64,000 nucleotides of DNA from Bryoerythrophyllum caledonicum (GCA_963971425.1 OZ020514.1:9739218-9803217), one strand, 5' to 3'. Positions 12,091 to 23,395 are shown, counted from the stretch's first letter. Numbers and translations are program-made. The notes: generated by a model from the letters alone, not told the origin.

Positions 12091-13977
12091 CCCACCACGA
12101 TTCAGATTTCATCGAAACAGGTGAAATGAGAGAAAAGAAAACCAAAACAAAAACAATAAAAAAAAACAGACGCAGCTCACAAGGTGATCGACATCAACAC
12201 AGGGCAAGAAGTGGACAACATGAAATCCTGTCAGCACCAAATACTTCGAGGTGAAATGAGAAAAACAAAAAAACAAAAAAAAAACACAGACGCAGCTGAC
12301 CGAGGTGATCGACATCGAAACAGGGCAAGAAGTGGACGACATCGTTTTCCGCACCCTAAAACCCTGACCTTCTCAGGTGACCAATTATATCATATATACA
12401 AACCCCAGGTACACACATACCAAGGGCAAATGAAAGAGAGCCGGATCAGGAAACGAAAGAGAGCCGGATCAGCAAACGAAAGAGAGCCGAAGCCCAAGAA
12501 GGACTCTTCCGAAACTCAGACAACATAACCTGCCTCAGTCGACGACGATGCAGTGGGCGATGCAACGTAACCTGACGTGGATACCGACTGTGCATTGCAT
12601 GCGCAAGGCTAGTGAACCCTCTCGAAATGTCCGCAATGCACACCTTGCTACTAAGGATTTCACGGGTTCAGCAACGACATGGAGGACGAGAAAAAAACAA
12701 GGCAGTTTGTAAGCTCCTGCCAGGTTAGGAATTCACAGTCGTTGAATGCATTCAAACTCCTGCCAGCTTGTAAGCTCCAGCTCAGATGCATTCAAACTCT
12801 GAAATTCCTAACATGGAGGACGAGAAAAAAACAAGGCAGCTTGTAAGCTCCAGCATTGACATAGGTAGGGCGAGGGAACCCTAAACCGACATAGACTGGG
12901 CGAGGTGCAACAATCACGGAACTGTCTCACCTGCTTCGGTAGCGGTAGAGTCCGGGACGGTCGGGGAGGGGGCCGAGGGCGGAGCAGGGGTCAGCACGGG
13001 CACGGCGGATGCTGCAACGGCGGGTGCTGCAGCGGCAGTGTTCTTCGATGCGGCCTTCTCGAGGTTGCGCTCCTTCAGGAGCTTCGCGTGTTCCAGCTCC
13101 TCCACCTCCGCGCGCCGCTTCTCCGCTTGCATGCGCCGCTCCAGTCGGTGGATCTCCTCCTGGCAACGGAGGGCAAAGTAATTTTTGCCTCCTCGCTCAT
13201 GGCGTCTTCGTTCGGCATCGTGAAAAGGGACATGGCGCACTGGTCCTGCAGTGCGTTGGCCTTGCGGAGGCTTGCTTCCGCCATCGTCTCCGTCGCGCGT
13301 GCCTGTGCCTGCAGGATCTTCTCCCGCTTCTTCTGCGCCAACAAATCCGCCTTCGCCGCCTTGGATCCCTGCGGCCTGCTGGGTCTCTTTGGAAACCCCG
13401 TCGGACTCACCACTGCGACGTCGTCCTCGGAGGCGCTGCCGGAACCTGTACAATCTGTGGTCTCCTCCGGGGCTACCGTAGGAGGGGACTTGCGCTTCCC
13501 CATGGCTGCAGCCCTCGCGCCACTCTCCACGGCAGTTGATCGCCTCTGCACATCCACGGGCGAATCCCACCACCTCGGTATATCCTTCAAAACCTGCCAA
13601 CAATGCAAGTAAACAAAAGTTTGTTGCTTGGGATGTCGATCTCTGTAAAACTGCAACGATTTCTCAACAACATCATCAAGCGACGTCCCAGACTCTCTAA
13701 TATCAAACACTAGCTTGTATGCCCCGCAAAACTTGGAAACGTCGTGCTTAATATGACCCCATTTTGTCTCTAGAGACCTAGCTGGGCGCACAGGATTTGT
13801 GCGTGGTTTGTTCTGATTGAAGTGAGCAATGATACGATCCCAAAACGCAGAATTGCGTTGACCATTGCCACATATTGGGTCCTGCGAAATTGCAAGAAAA
13901 CTTCTACACAAGCTTCTCTCCTCCTCAGCACTGAAATTTCTGCCCTTGCGCGTCTTTCCCGCCTCTACGTGTGCCAT
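11224..13977 (-). pseudogene. Harbinger-associated Myb/SANT (NAM-like) DNA-binding protein gene, one-base frameshift
   Basis: Exon 1 is 12931-13977 and exon 2 is 11224-11564. The intron has a GTGAGA donor and a TTGTACTTGCAG acceptor, with matching phase 1. The start is taken at ATG 13977 (MAHVEAGKTRKGRNFSAEEE); the frame is open to 14109, but the earlier part looks non-coding. Residues from about KGRNFSAEEERSLCRSF form a trihelix/SANT domain (WGHIKHDVSKFCGAYK). The C-terminus is a charged helix (QEEIHRLERRMQAEKRR) of the NAM-associated type. The two halves of exon 1 lie in different frames that cross at 13182-13186, where the minus strand has a run of five A. One base appears lost there, giving a truncated protein. 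Exon 2 supplies a Gly/Ser/His-rich tail ending NLNAQFYRQ. Confidence 0.75.
11565..12930 (-). repeat. Intron of the Harbinger partner gene with tandem repeats
   Basis: A block containing AAATGAGA, an A-rich tract, CAGACGCAGCT and GGTGATCGACATC occurs about three times (near 11705-11800, 12117-12215 and 12250-12335). AAGAGAGCCGGATCAG is duplicated near 12434-12488. At 12680-12860 the block GACGAGAAAAAAACAAGGCAG is repeated. No separate gene is seen. Confidence 0.65.
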
Positions 13978-14170
13978 GGTGGCCTCTGTCAGTACTCTAC
14001 CGGGAGGACTCTTTCTCACGCCAACGAGAGAAAAAGTGACGAGAGCGGGAGCTGGCTTGCAGGGAGCCGCGCGGTAACGGGGGGAAGCGTGGCTGTTGGC
14101 CTGTGCCACGAGATCCCGCCCCCATCAGTTACCGTTGGCGTGGGCCAGGGGGCCCCGACTGAGGATGCTC

Positions 14171-14718
14171 TAAGTGAAAAACAACAGAATTGGAAGCAGT
14201 AAAATCAACATGAGGTTGTCCTTGAAAGGACGGATGGCCATCAGAGATTCTTCCGTGAATGAATTGACATGGTCCTTTTCTTTTCTTTTCTTTTCTTTTG
14301 ACTGGCCTCTCTAGAGTGGACTTTGAACTTTGAAATGAGTGCGTAGGCTACTCACTGATTTTCTGCACTTATGCAACCTTGGGCCAATTATTCACTCGTT
14401 CTTTTCCTCATAATTCACTTTATCGAGTTTTGCGATTCTGTGTACGGTACTTGTGTGTGAAAAATGATCCAAGGCTAGATTTATCCTGTTTTGAATAAAG
14501 TGGCAAAGGCCCAAAGTACACTGCACACACTGCGTATAATGTCGACCAAACCATTTCGAAATACCTACACTAATTCCAGCACACTCAAATTCCACTGGTC
14601 CACATCAAATCATGTTCCTCATACAATAGCGTGGGATGTTTCAAAATTGTTGACACAAAAATTAATGTGGATTATAAAGAGGTGGTGGTGGGATTTGTCT
14701 AAATACCCCCATCGAGCA
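14171..14718. other. Intergenic DNA, pentanucleotide microsatellite
   Basis: Contains a short (CTTTT)n tract around 14275-14300. No gene or recognised element otherwise. Confidence 0.5.
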
Positions 14719-14942
14719 TTGCACAAAGCCTCAGGCTTGGAAGGGTGGGGGAGGGTAGGGACAAAACCGGCCCCTATTTTATGTTGGGAGGGTGGCCCTA
14801 TTTGATCAAAGGGTGGGCTACCAAGGGTAAATTGGGGCCACATGTCCCAAATTTGGCCAAAAAAATTCCAAAAAATTCCTAAAGAGCCCCGAAAGTTAAA
14901 AAGCCAGAAAAATGAACCACCCAAGGTTGGGGCTTGGTGCAA
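14719..14942. mobile_element. MITE related to the 25412-25690 element
   Basis: About 224 bp with imperfect inverted ends (TTGCACAAAGCCTCAGGCTTGG on the left, reverse complement of CCAAGGTTGGGGCTTGGTGC on the right). The interior (GGTGGCCCTATTT, CCAAATTTGGCCAAAAAAAT, AGCCAGAAAAATGA) closely follows that of the element at 25412-25690. No coding capacity. Confidence 0.6.
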
Positions 14943-16139
14943 CGTTCAACCAGGGTAAATAGGGAGTTCTGTGGTGGTGAGCGGCAGTGTGGTGGTAGCC
15001 AGCCATGAGGAGAGAAAGATATTTGGTAGTGGGTGACGGTGTGATAGCAAAGAATGACATGACACATATTGAAATGTGACCACATCAATTGTGTTCCAAA
15101 ACCAAAATTGATGTGGTCCACATCATTTTTCACCCACATTACCAATGAATCCACACTACATTCAGTGTTTGGTGTAATAATGGAAAAAAATTCTGTATTG
15201 CAACATTCACACACATAGTGAATCTAGAAGATATTTGTAAATCCATAGCTTTGTATTCTTTGTTTTATATCCAAAACTTCATGAATCTTGGCCAAATATA
15301 CCAGTCCTAGGTTTACTTTCTGTCTTTAGGATTTACTGGATTAGACTATTACATGGCCACCAAATAATTGAATACTTTGCGCGAGGTCAACTAAGTTACG
15401 TGTTGTTGTCATTGTTTAACCCTCTGCCTCTCAGTTCATCGTTTTGGACGAACACAGTGGTTTTTTTTTATTGGCTGGATATAAAACCCAAAATTTCAAA
15501 TTTTTGGGTAATTCAATCATACAATAATGAAAAAGCACACAAGTCAACACTTCTATGAGAAAGTAAGTTGGTGAAGGTCCAACGGTCAGTATTGGAGATT
15601 ATAACGTGTATTTGGACAAATATTGTATTGGAGATTATACAATATTTGTATAATCTTGAGGATACTTGTGAGGTGCATTTTAAATCTTTTTGTTGGAAAT
15701 AATCCGTATAGCTATATAATTTTCCTATGATTTGCAATGAATTGTTGAAGAGGAATTGTGTACCTTTCAACAAATTTGTGGAATTCTTCTGCGCCATTAG
15801 AGAGTGGCATGTGTGTTTTCTTTACAAACTTCCTGAAGTACATCATGATTTTTCCAAAGCCTTAGGTGGGCAAGCAAGGGGAATTTTCATCCACTCTTTG
15901 AAATTCTTCTACATCAATTTAGTACACCTCCATTTCGTGTTTGTACAATTGATCGTAATTCACTTCCACTGGTTGCTGCACTTGTTCAATCAAGCTGATC
16001 TTTTGTGCATGCGTCTCTTTGAAGCCGTGATCCGAACTTCAAGTTGACACCGCTGAATTTGCGCCAAGAGATTAATCCTTAACCCTTCAACAACCAGCAG
16101 GCCATGAAGTGGTTGTTTTTAGTTAGTACCCGGTAATAA
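14943..16139. other. Intergenic DNA, no gene recognised
   Basis: AT-rich. It includes a small inverted pair near 15075-15125 (CACATCAATTGTGTTCCAAA and TTTTGGTTTTGGAACACAAT-type arms) and overlapping frames at 15513-16047 with no recognisable domain. Confidence 0.4.
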
Positions 16140-16810
16140 GTCTTGTTGTTAAAGGATTAAACGACCCATAAGGACCATATACAAGCACGTATTTTACTCA
16201 TTAGATTACAAAATGTACTAAAGTCTAGTAAGAGTTACATCTTTGGATGAAGATTCTTCAACTAACATCTTTCATTTGGAGGTCATTTCAATATTTGAAC
16301 CTTATCATGTCTAAATACAACACTATACATACAGACTATTGTGGCCACATGTAGTACTTTTTGTCGTTTAAGAGTTCAATTCTTGGTCTCAGGACAATCA
16401 ACCACAAAAGTTTAACCCTTTAACAATCAACCACAAAAGTTTAGCCCTTTAACCTTTGAAGGTCAAGGAAGCCACATTTGGGTTGCAACATGATATTTTC
16501 TGTGTATTTGGCATACAAGGTGTAAAAATTGATGTAAACAATACTTACAAAAGTTTGTATTTGTGTGGAGTGCGATCCAATGACACATGACAATTTAAAT
16601 TCAGATAATTGTTGCACCTACTACATGCTTGAGAAGTTGCAACATGGTCATGTATACTACATGTGTGGTGTTGTATTTGAGCATGATAAGGTCCAGATAT
16701 TGAAATGACCTCCAAATGAAAGAAGTTAGTTGAACAATCTTCAATCCAAAGGTGTATGACTCACTACATTTTGGTACATGTTTTGTATTTGAACCCCTAA
16801 AGGACCATGC
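16140..16810. mobile_element. Repeat family B, palindromic double copy
   Basis: 16170-16380 (plus) and 16610-16800 (reverse) share CATTTGGAGGTCATTTCAAT, CCTTATCATG and AACAC(T/C)ATAC, so the locus is a fold-back. It is bounded by TTAAAGGATTAA and CCCCTAAAGGA. Other copies lie at 540-620, 25800-26012 and 27060-27245. No coding capacity. Confidence 0.65.
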
Positions 16811-16829
16811 CTTGTGCTTCACCAAACCA

Positions 16830-17690
16830 CCCAAAAACGGCCACTTTGAGATGAGGTATTGTTAGACTTATTAAAACTAGTTTTTACTATTTTCAACCAT
16901 TGGATCTTGAAGCTAACTAATACAAGAAGACACCCTGAATTTTTTGTAAACTTCGACCATACAGATTGAAAGATATATGCATTTCAAGGTGCCAATTTCT
17001 TTTTTCTATTGTGCCCGGACAGGTTCAACGTACTTCGACTCAAAATAATGGCAAAATTTTGTATTAGACATTGCATAAACTCAATGGATCTATGTTCTAC
17101 CTTGTGTTAGGTCATTGCACACCAAAAATCACAAGAAATGGAGGTGTTTACTATAAGAAAAATGGACGTGCAATGACTAGGGGTATAGAAAGTAACTCTT
17201 TACTTTGGAAGGAAGTTATATTTTATAAATAAAGAAATAATTTTTGGCTTTAAAATGTGAACAGTGAATAGAATTATTAAGACTTATTCTAACGATAGAA
17301 AAAAACATTTAAAAAAGAGAGTAAAATCCTTAATTTGTATGCGTTTTTAAGTGAAAACAATGAAGGTTGCCTAGAACTTTCCTTCACTACTACCCGCCTC
17401 CAAAAAGTGCAATTGTAAACTCTACAATAGCACTATTCACCTCTATAGTACCTTGCACAGCTGCCAAAAGAATCGATCTTTTTATGTTTGAAATACAATA
17501 ACTTTTTCCCAATGAGTCCAAAAAAAGAAAGAAAAAATCCCCGCAAAGATAACCCGCAATCCTATTTCTCACTAAAAATTTCAAGAATTTATCTTCAAAA
17601 ATGGATTTTTAGGAACCTGCCCAAAACAGTTTTGTACCCCACAAGTACAAATGGTCCGTTACTGGTTAAGAGTAAAATAAGTGATGCACC
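16830..17690 (+). mobile_element. Diverged copy of repeat family A
   Basis: Shares in order GTAAACTTCGACCATACAGATTGAAAGAT, then a CTTCGACTC..CAAAATTTTGTA block, then TTTTAGGAACCTGCCCAAAA, with copy 1 at 5790-6705. Overall similarity is much lower than among the other copies. No gene. Confidence 0.5.
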
Positions 17691-18875
17691 TGACATTCAG
17701 GACAGACAATGATCACTCCATTTTGTTATGTGTGCACTGTGTTCCATCTTGAGTGAGTACCACAAAAGGGGCACATGAGGATATGAAAGCTAACTTTGAA
17801 CATACCTTCATGTTCTGGATGGATTCGTCATGTGCTTGTTTCTTTCATGTGATTGATCATGTATCCGAGTATTTGGGTTGTAAATCCATTTGAGCACTTC
17901 CAAGGGCATTTGGGCGAGCTCAGAGAATGTAATGTACAGTAGGGTGACATTCAAATTGGCGTTTGGGCAATTCCAGGGATGGTGTCCCACACTGCTGCCA
18001 ACTTTGACGCCCTCCATAGGGCTGAAAAATTGTTCTTTTACCCTGAAATTTTGGGAACAACATCACCTCTATGTTGAAAACATGCATACCAAATTTCAAG
18101 TCCAGAGGACTTATAAAACAAAAGATATTAAAAATTAACCACCATGGGGTAGCTGTGAGAAAAGTTTCTCAACCGCCAACTTTGACACCATCCCAAGGAT
18201 TGAGGAAATTTTTTTTGCCCATGGAATTTTTGGAGTGAGAACACCTTTATGTTGATTACATGTGTGGAAATTTTTAAGTCCAAAAAATGCACAAAAAAAA
18301 TCACATCCCAAATCTACCAACATGTGTAATTGTGAGAAAAAAAGGGAAAAACCATTTTACTACTTCCAACTTTGACACCCTCCCTAGGATTGAGGGTTTG
18401 TTATTTCAACATGAAATTTTTGACACATGGTAACCTTTATGTTGATAACATGTGGGAAAATTTTCAAGGCCAAAAAATGTATTCAAAAGAAGATATTCAA
18501 AATCTACTAACATGGGGGTTAGTTGTGAGAAAAGTTTCACAGCTGCCCACTTTGACACCCTCCCAAGAATTCAAAAAAATTTATTTGTCCATGAAATTTT
18601 GGGTATGAAGTCACCTTCACGTCAAATACAAGTGTGGAAAATTTCAAAATCCAAAAGATTTACACAAAAAAACATATACCAAGTCTACCAACATGTATTG
18701 TTGTGACAAACAAAGGGGAAAGTTTACCACTACTTCCAACTTCAACACCCTTCCTAGGATTGAGTTTTTGTTGATACATAATGAAATTTTGGCCACAAGA
18801 TCATCTCTATATTGGTAACATATGAGATAGATTTCAAAGCCAAAAGATGTATATACAAAAAAAATTATTCCATAT

Positions 18876-19883
18876 CTACCAACGTGTATGTCCTCCATTA
18901 GCATCAATCACCGCTTGTAACCTTGAGGGCATAGAATGACATAGTTGAAGGAGCTTTGTACCACTAACCAAATTCCACTCTTTTTCAAGAACTACCTTCA
19001 TCACTTCTAAGTTTCTAGGGCATTCCTTGCCATGTTGCACAACATCTTTTAGCATCCTCCAGACATTCTCGATTGGATTGAGATTGGGAGAGTTTGCAGG
19101 CCAATTGAGCGTTTCGAGTTGGTGGGTTTGTCTCCATTCTTCACATGTTTTGCTACGATGAACAGGTGCACCATCTTCCATTAGCACTCCTTCGGGAAGT
19201 CTACTTAAGAAATGAATCAATTTGCCATCGTAGACCACTTCAACAAAATCTTTAGCAGAACGTTGAGTTTTTGGCATAAAGACAAGTTGTGACTTTTGTC
19301 CTCCAGCAAATGCACCCCAAATCATCAAAGATGTCCGTCCACTTTTAAAAGTAGGAACTATACAACTTGATGAATAACGCTCATATGCACTTCTCCAAAC
19401 ATGAATTTGCCGAGAACTTTTTCCAATCTCAAAAGTAGATTCATCTATCCAAACAATACGCTCCCACTCTTTTGGACTCCATCCATGGTACTTCTGAGCA
19501 AAAGCTAACCGTTGAGACATGTGATGGGATGTCAAGAAAGGTTTTTTGACTGCAATTCGACTAAAAATACCACTTTTATGTAATACCCTTTGAATAGTAC
19601 GTCTACACACTTGAGTACGGCACATATTAGTAATCTCTGAGACCGAGGAACGACGATGAGTTTTTGCATAACGCACAATATTATTCACATCTCTCTCACT
19701 AAGTTTTTTAGCGTGACTTCCACCCCAAGGTTTGCGCTTATAAGTTCCATCTTCTTTAAACGTTTTTACTAACCTCTGAACTGTTCTAACAGAAACTCCA
19801 ATAATGGCTGCAATTTGAACTCCTGTATTTCCTCCCTCACTCAAACCTATAATGCGAGCACGAATTTCATCTGAAATTGCCAT
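18876..19883 (-). CDS. Tc1-like DD34E transposase (335 aa)
   Basis: Intact single frame starting MAISDEIRARIIGLSEGG. Residues about 1-45 form a helix-turn-helix (GVQIAAIIGVSVRTVQRLVK). A linker with a GRPR-like basic patch (KRKPWGGSHAKK) and a second HTH (about 65-105, VCRRTIQRVLHKSG) follow. The catalytic domain has D147 in RIVWIDESTFEIGK, D237 in LMEDGAPVHRSK and E272 in NSPNLNPIENVWRMLK. Exactly 34 residues separate D237 and E272, so this is DD34E, the Tc1 pattern, and not the DD39D pattern usual for plant mariners. The stop lies at the inner edge of the left arm. The gene appears functional and would mobilise elements with CAGTAGGGTGAC ends, including the neighbour at 21625-22449. Confidence 0.95.
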   Translation of the reverse strand: MAISDEIRARIIGLSEGGNTGVQIAAIIGVSVRTVQRLVKTFKEDGTYKRKPWGGSHAKKLSERDVNNIVRYAKTHRRSSVSEITNMCRTQVCRRTIQRVLHKSGIFSRIAVKKPFLTSHHMSQRLAFAQKYHGWSPKEWERIVWIDESTFEIGKSSRQIHVWRSAYERYSSSCIVPTFKSGRTSLMIWGAFAGGQKSQLVFMPKTQRSAKDFVEVVYDGKLIHFLSRLPEGVLMEDGAPVHRSKTCEEWRQTHQLETLNWPANSPNLNPIENVWRMLKDVVQHGKECPRNLEVMKVVLEKEWNLVSGTKLLQLCHSMPSRLQAVIDANGGHTRW

Positions 19884-19889
19884 TATAGA

Positions 19890-20675
19890 CTATTTTTTAT
19901 GATGTTGATACAATACTAAATGCTCTTCAATAAGTAATCAATATAACACTCAACCTATGGCAATTGGATTACATAATTCAGTAAACACAAAGGACTCAGC
20001 TTATGGCATGTGCACTAAATAAATCAATCAACAACATAACACTCACATTGGCATGTGCATTAGGTGATAACCATGGCATGTGCATTAGATGATAACCATG
20101 GCATGTGCATCAATTGAGTGAACCAAAAAATACTCTTGCACATACTCATGCCACATGTGATTCGTCAACACTCAGTAAACTAGTCAACAACACTCAAAAA
20201 AAACAAATATATATATATATATCCACTCAATAAATCAGCCCATATGTGATATGCCCACTCAATGGATCAGCCCATATGTGATTTGTCTACTCAATCAGTC
20301 AACAACACTCAGCCCATATCTAATATGTCCACTCAATACCATCTCAACATTCACTCTCAATACCATCTCAACATTCACTCTATTACAAATCACATGACAA
20401 AATACACACAACATTTCCTTTCCATAGTGCTCAACAGATATTTGGAGGAGAAAACTCGTGATACGTGCATAATGCACACCAAACCTTATGACAAGTGGAT
20501 TCTTCTACACAAAACAACTCTGCAATTCTACATGTAGATTTCATTGATCTTTTCAAGATGCATTTATGTTTGGTAGCTTAGTCACATGAATAAAATCAAT
20601 GAAGAGTACAAGGTGTCAAAGATAATTTGACATTCTCAATATGACCCTTCAATATAGTTTCTCATTGTTACAAAC
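19890..20675. repeat. Non-coding interior of the Tc1-like element with short tandem repeats
   Basis: Upstream of the transposase start. It contains an about 27-bp unit (CATGTGCATTAG-TGATAACCATGG) three times near 20050-20110, an (AT)n run near 20208, a CAGCCCATATGTGAT unit repeated near 20236-20310, and a directly repeated TACCATCTCAACATTCACTC near 20337-20380. The transposase promoter presumably lies in its left part; no clear TATA box was assigned. Confidence 0.6.
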
Positions 20676-21624
20676 ATTGGTAGATATGGAATAATTTTTT
20701 TTGTATATACATCTTTTGGCTTTGAAATCTATCTCATATGTTACCAATATAGAGATGATCTTGTGGCCAAAATTTCATTATGTATCAACAAAAACTCAAT
20801 CCTAGGAAGGGTGTTGAAGTTGGAAGTAGTGGTAAACTTTCCCCTTTGTTTGTCACAACAATACATGTTGGTAGACTTGGTATATGTTTTTTTGTGTAAA
20901 TCTTTTGGATTTTGAAATTTTCCACACTTGTATTTGACGTGAAGGTGACTTCATACCCAAAATTTCATGGACAAATAAATTTTTTTGAATTCTTGGGAGG
21001 GTGTCAAAGTGGGCAGCTGTGAAACTTTTCTCACAACTAACCCCCATGTTAGTAGATTTTGAATATCTTCTTTTGAATACATTTTTTGGCCTTGAAAATT
21101 TTCCCACATGTTATCAACATAAAGGTTACCATGTGTCAAAAATTTCATGTTGAAATAACAAACCCTCAATCCTAGGGAGGGTGTCAAAGTTGGAAGTAGT
21201 AAAATGGTTTTTCCCTTTTTTTCTCACAATTACACATGTTGGTAGATTTGGGATGTGATTTTTTTTGTGCATTTTTTGGACTTAAAAATTTCCACACATG
21301 TAATCAACATAAAGGTGTTCTCACTCCAAAAATTCCATGGGCAAAAAAAATTTCCTCAATCCTTGGGATGGTGTCAAAGTTGGCGGTTGAGAAACTTTTC
21401 TCACAGCTACCCCATGGTGGTTAATTTTTAATATCTTTTGTTTTATAAGTCCTCTGGACTTGAAATTTGGTATGCATGTTTTCAACATAGAGGTGATGTT
21501 GTTCCCAAAATTTCAGGGTAAAAGAACAATTTTTCAGCCCTATGGAGGGCGTCAAAGTTGGCAGCAGTGTGGGACACCATCCCTGGAATTGCCCAAACGC
21601 CAATTTGAATGTCACCCTACTGTA

Positions 21625-22449
21625 CAGTAGGGTGACATTCAAATTGGCGTTTTGGCAATTCCAGGGATAGTGTTCTATGTTGTTGCCAACTTTGACACCC
21701 TCCTAAGGGTTGTCAAAGTTTTTCAGCCCTTAGGAGTTTTGGATTTGGAATTTTCCACACTTGTAATCGACGAGGAGGTGATTTCATGTCCAAAATTTCA
21801 TGGGCAAAATGATTATTTTTGAATCCTTGGGAGGGTGTCAAAGTTGGCAACTGTGAAACTTTTCTCACAACTAACTCTATGATAGTAGAATTTAAATATC
21901 TTCTTTCGAATACATTTCCTGGCCTTGAAACTTTTCACATGTGATCAACATAAAGATGACTGTGCGCCAAAAATTTCACGTTGAAATAACAAATTCCGAG
22001 CCCTAGGGAGGGTGTCAAAGTTGGAAGTAGTAAAATTGTTTTCCCCTTTGTTTATGAAAACTACACATGTTAGTAGATTTGGAATTATTTTTTGTGTAGA
22101 TCTTTTGGACTTGAAATTTTCCACACATGTTATCAATATAAAGATGTGTTCACTCCAAAAAATTCATGGGAAAAAAATTTCCTCAATCCTTGGGAGGGTG
22201 TCAAAGTTGGCCGCTCTGAAACTTTTCTCACAGCTACCCCATGTTGGTAAATCTTGCATAACTTTGTTTGTATAAATCTCCTAGATGTGAAATTTGGTAT
22301 GCATGTTGTCAACATGAAGATGATGTTGTGCCCAAGATTTCATGATAAAATAACAAATTTTCAGCCCTTAGGAGGATGTCAAAGTTAGCAGCAGTGTAGG
22401 ACATTATCCCTAGAATCACCAAAATGCCAATTTGAATGTCACCCTACTA
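21625..22449. mobile_element. Non-autonomous relative of the Tc1-like element, inserted head to tail
   Basis: Begins CAGTAGGGTGACATTCAAAT directly after the shared TA at 21623-21624 and ends GAATGTCACCCTACTA, followed by TA at 22450. It is built of the same about 185-bp units (GTCAAAGTTGGC motif) in fold-back order, but lacks a transposase. Units here are diverged from the full element, so it is an older family member. Length is 825 bp. Confidence 0.85.
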
Positions 22450-22466
22450 TACAACTGTAACCATAG

Positions 22467-22822
22467 GTTGAAGGCAGGTTTGGCTTTAATTAATTCAAAA
22501 AAAGGCATGCCAATTTATGTGGGAATTATTAGTGAAAATGTTGAAATTGAATAATATTCTAATATACACTATCTTCAAAGTTGGAGGACGTTAATGGGAA
22601 TGGGAGTTGGAAAAGCCTCAACCTTTGGGAGTATGTGCATGAAGAATTTTGAGGTAGAAGCTGAAGGTCTAGGGTTCAACTCCCTTGGCTGTCAAAACAC
22701 AATGAATACAACAATATGTGATTTCTTATCACAGATTGCAAAATTTTCATTTTGAAAGCCAAAAACATTTTTTGGACTTTAATTAAATATCTCGCATGGA
22801 GGTGCCAAACCTGCCTTCCACC
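22467..22822. mobile_element. MITE with 19-bp inverted ends
   Basis: Left end GGTTGAAGGCAGGTTTGGC; right end is the reverse complement of GGTGGAAGGCAGGTTTGGC (one mismatch). Length is 356 bp with no ORF. Target duplication not resolved. Confidence 0.75.
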
Positions 22823-22844
22823 TGCGTTATTATGTCTACAACTA

Positions 22845-23395
22845 CCATTGTTGTTGTAAGTATTTCAATCCCATGTTGTTGTAAGTATTTCAATCCCATC
22901 CACAGGTCGTGATCTAAGCTATCCCTTACTAACCAACCAAAACCCATATTAGACACCTATAAAATTGGGGTATATTCAACCCACTTCCATCCCATTAGCA
23001 CCCATTCACTTATCCAATGGAGGTTTGCTATCAATCAAGACCCCTTGCTTTTGATTAGCGCTTACAAGGGTTACCTAGCTTTTGATTAGCGCTTACAAGG
23101 GTTACCTATGGACAACCACTTTCCTAAACATGGCAACACACTTTGAAAATTCATAACTAATTCACATTTCATTGGAAAAATATGAAATCACTTGGGTTGA
23201 AATAATAATTCTATTAGCTATTATTGAAAAAAAGAAGTATTATTCATTCTCCTCTCTATGTATGCACATTGCTTAAGTTCTTGGTTATTAGGGAGTTTAC
23301 CTTATGTCCTCAACTATCATTGTTGTAGTTTGAATCCTTCCACAAGTCGTGATCTACAAAGTCTCCAAGCTCAGTTGCACGGTCATGTGTGATAA
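22845..23395 (+). repeat. Repeat family C, copy 2, plus short tandem duplications
   Basis: 22905-23330 matches family C landmarks (AAATTGGGGTATATTCAAC, AATGGAGGTTTGCTATCAA). Two short tandem duplications are present: a 25-bp unit (TTGTTGTAAGTATTTCAATC) at 22850-22900 and a 29-bp unit (CTTTTGATTAGCGCTTACAA) at 23048-23106. No gene. Confidence 0.7.

Larger units (their letters stand above)
9625..14170. mobile_element. Complete PIF/Harbinger DNA transposon
   Basis: Termini are inverted: the left end is GGGCATCCTCAGTCGGGCCC, and the reverse complement of the right end is GAGCATCCTCAGTCGGGGCC. The element is flanked on both sides by TAA (9622-9624 and 14171-14173), the 3-bp TWA-type duplication typical of PIF/Harbinger. 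Length is 4546 bp. It contains the two genes expected of an autonomous element, a DDE transposase (plus) and a Myb/SANT-type DNA-binding protein (minus). They are convergent, with stops only about 23 bp apart. The GC-rich ends contrast with the AT-rich flanks. The transposase frame is intact; the partner gene has a one-base frameshift. Confidence 0.93.
17937..21622. mobile_element. Tc1-like (IS630/Tc1-mariner) transposon with giant inverted repeats
   Basis: The element begins CAGTAGGGTGACATTC and ends with its reverse complement. It is flanked by TA at 17935-17936 and 21623-21624. The arms (about 17937-18884 and 20676-21622) are near-identical inverted copies of about 0.95 kb; long arm stretches translate to identical peptides. 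Each arm is made of five tandem units of 178-190 bp, beginning at 17999, 18177, 18367, 18548 and 18737 in the left arm with the motif CAACTTTGACACCCTCC. Between the arms lie a DD34E transposase gene and about 0.8 kb of non-coding DNA. The arm identity indicates a recent insertion. Confidence 0.93.

Noticed and set aside
12905..13612. 235-codon plus-strand frame across the Harbinger partner gene
   Set aside because: It is the antisense shadow of the GC-rich Myb/SANT exon; the minus strand carries the recognisable domain and splice sites.
20208..20222. (AT)n run as possible regulatory signal
   Set aside because: Simple microsatellite inside the Tc1-like element without supporting context.
18372..21642. 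Several 60-90 codon frames in both arms of the Tc1-like element, repeated with identical translation
   Set aside because: They are translations of the tandem 185-bp arm units, with no start context or domain; useful only as proof of arm identity.
22560..22700. Possible tRNA-derived SINE (B-box-like GGGTTCAACTCCC)
   Set aside because: No convincing A box or cloverleaf, and the segment is inside a MITE with clear inverted ends.
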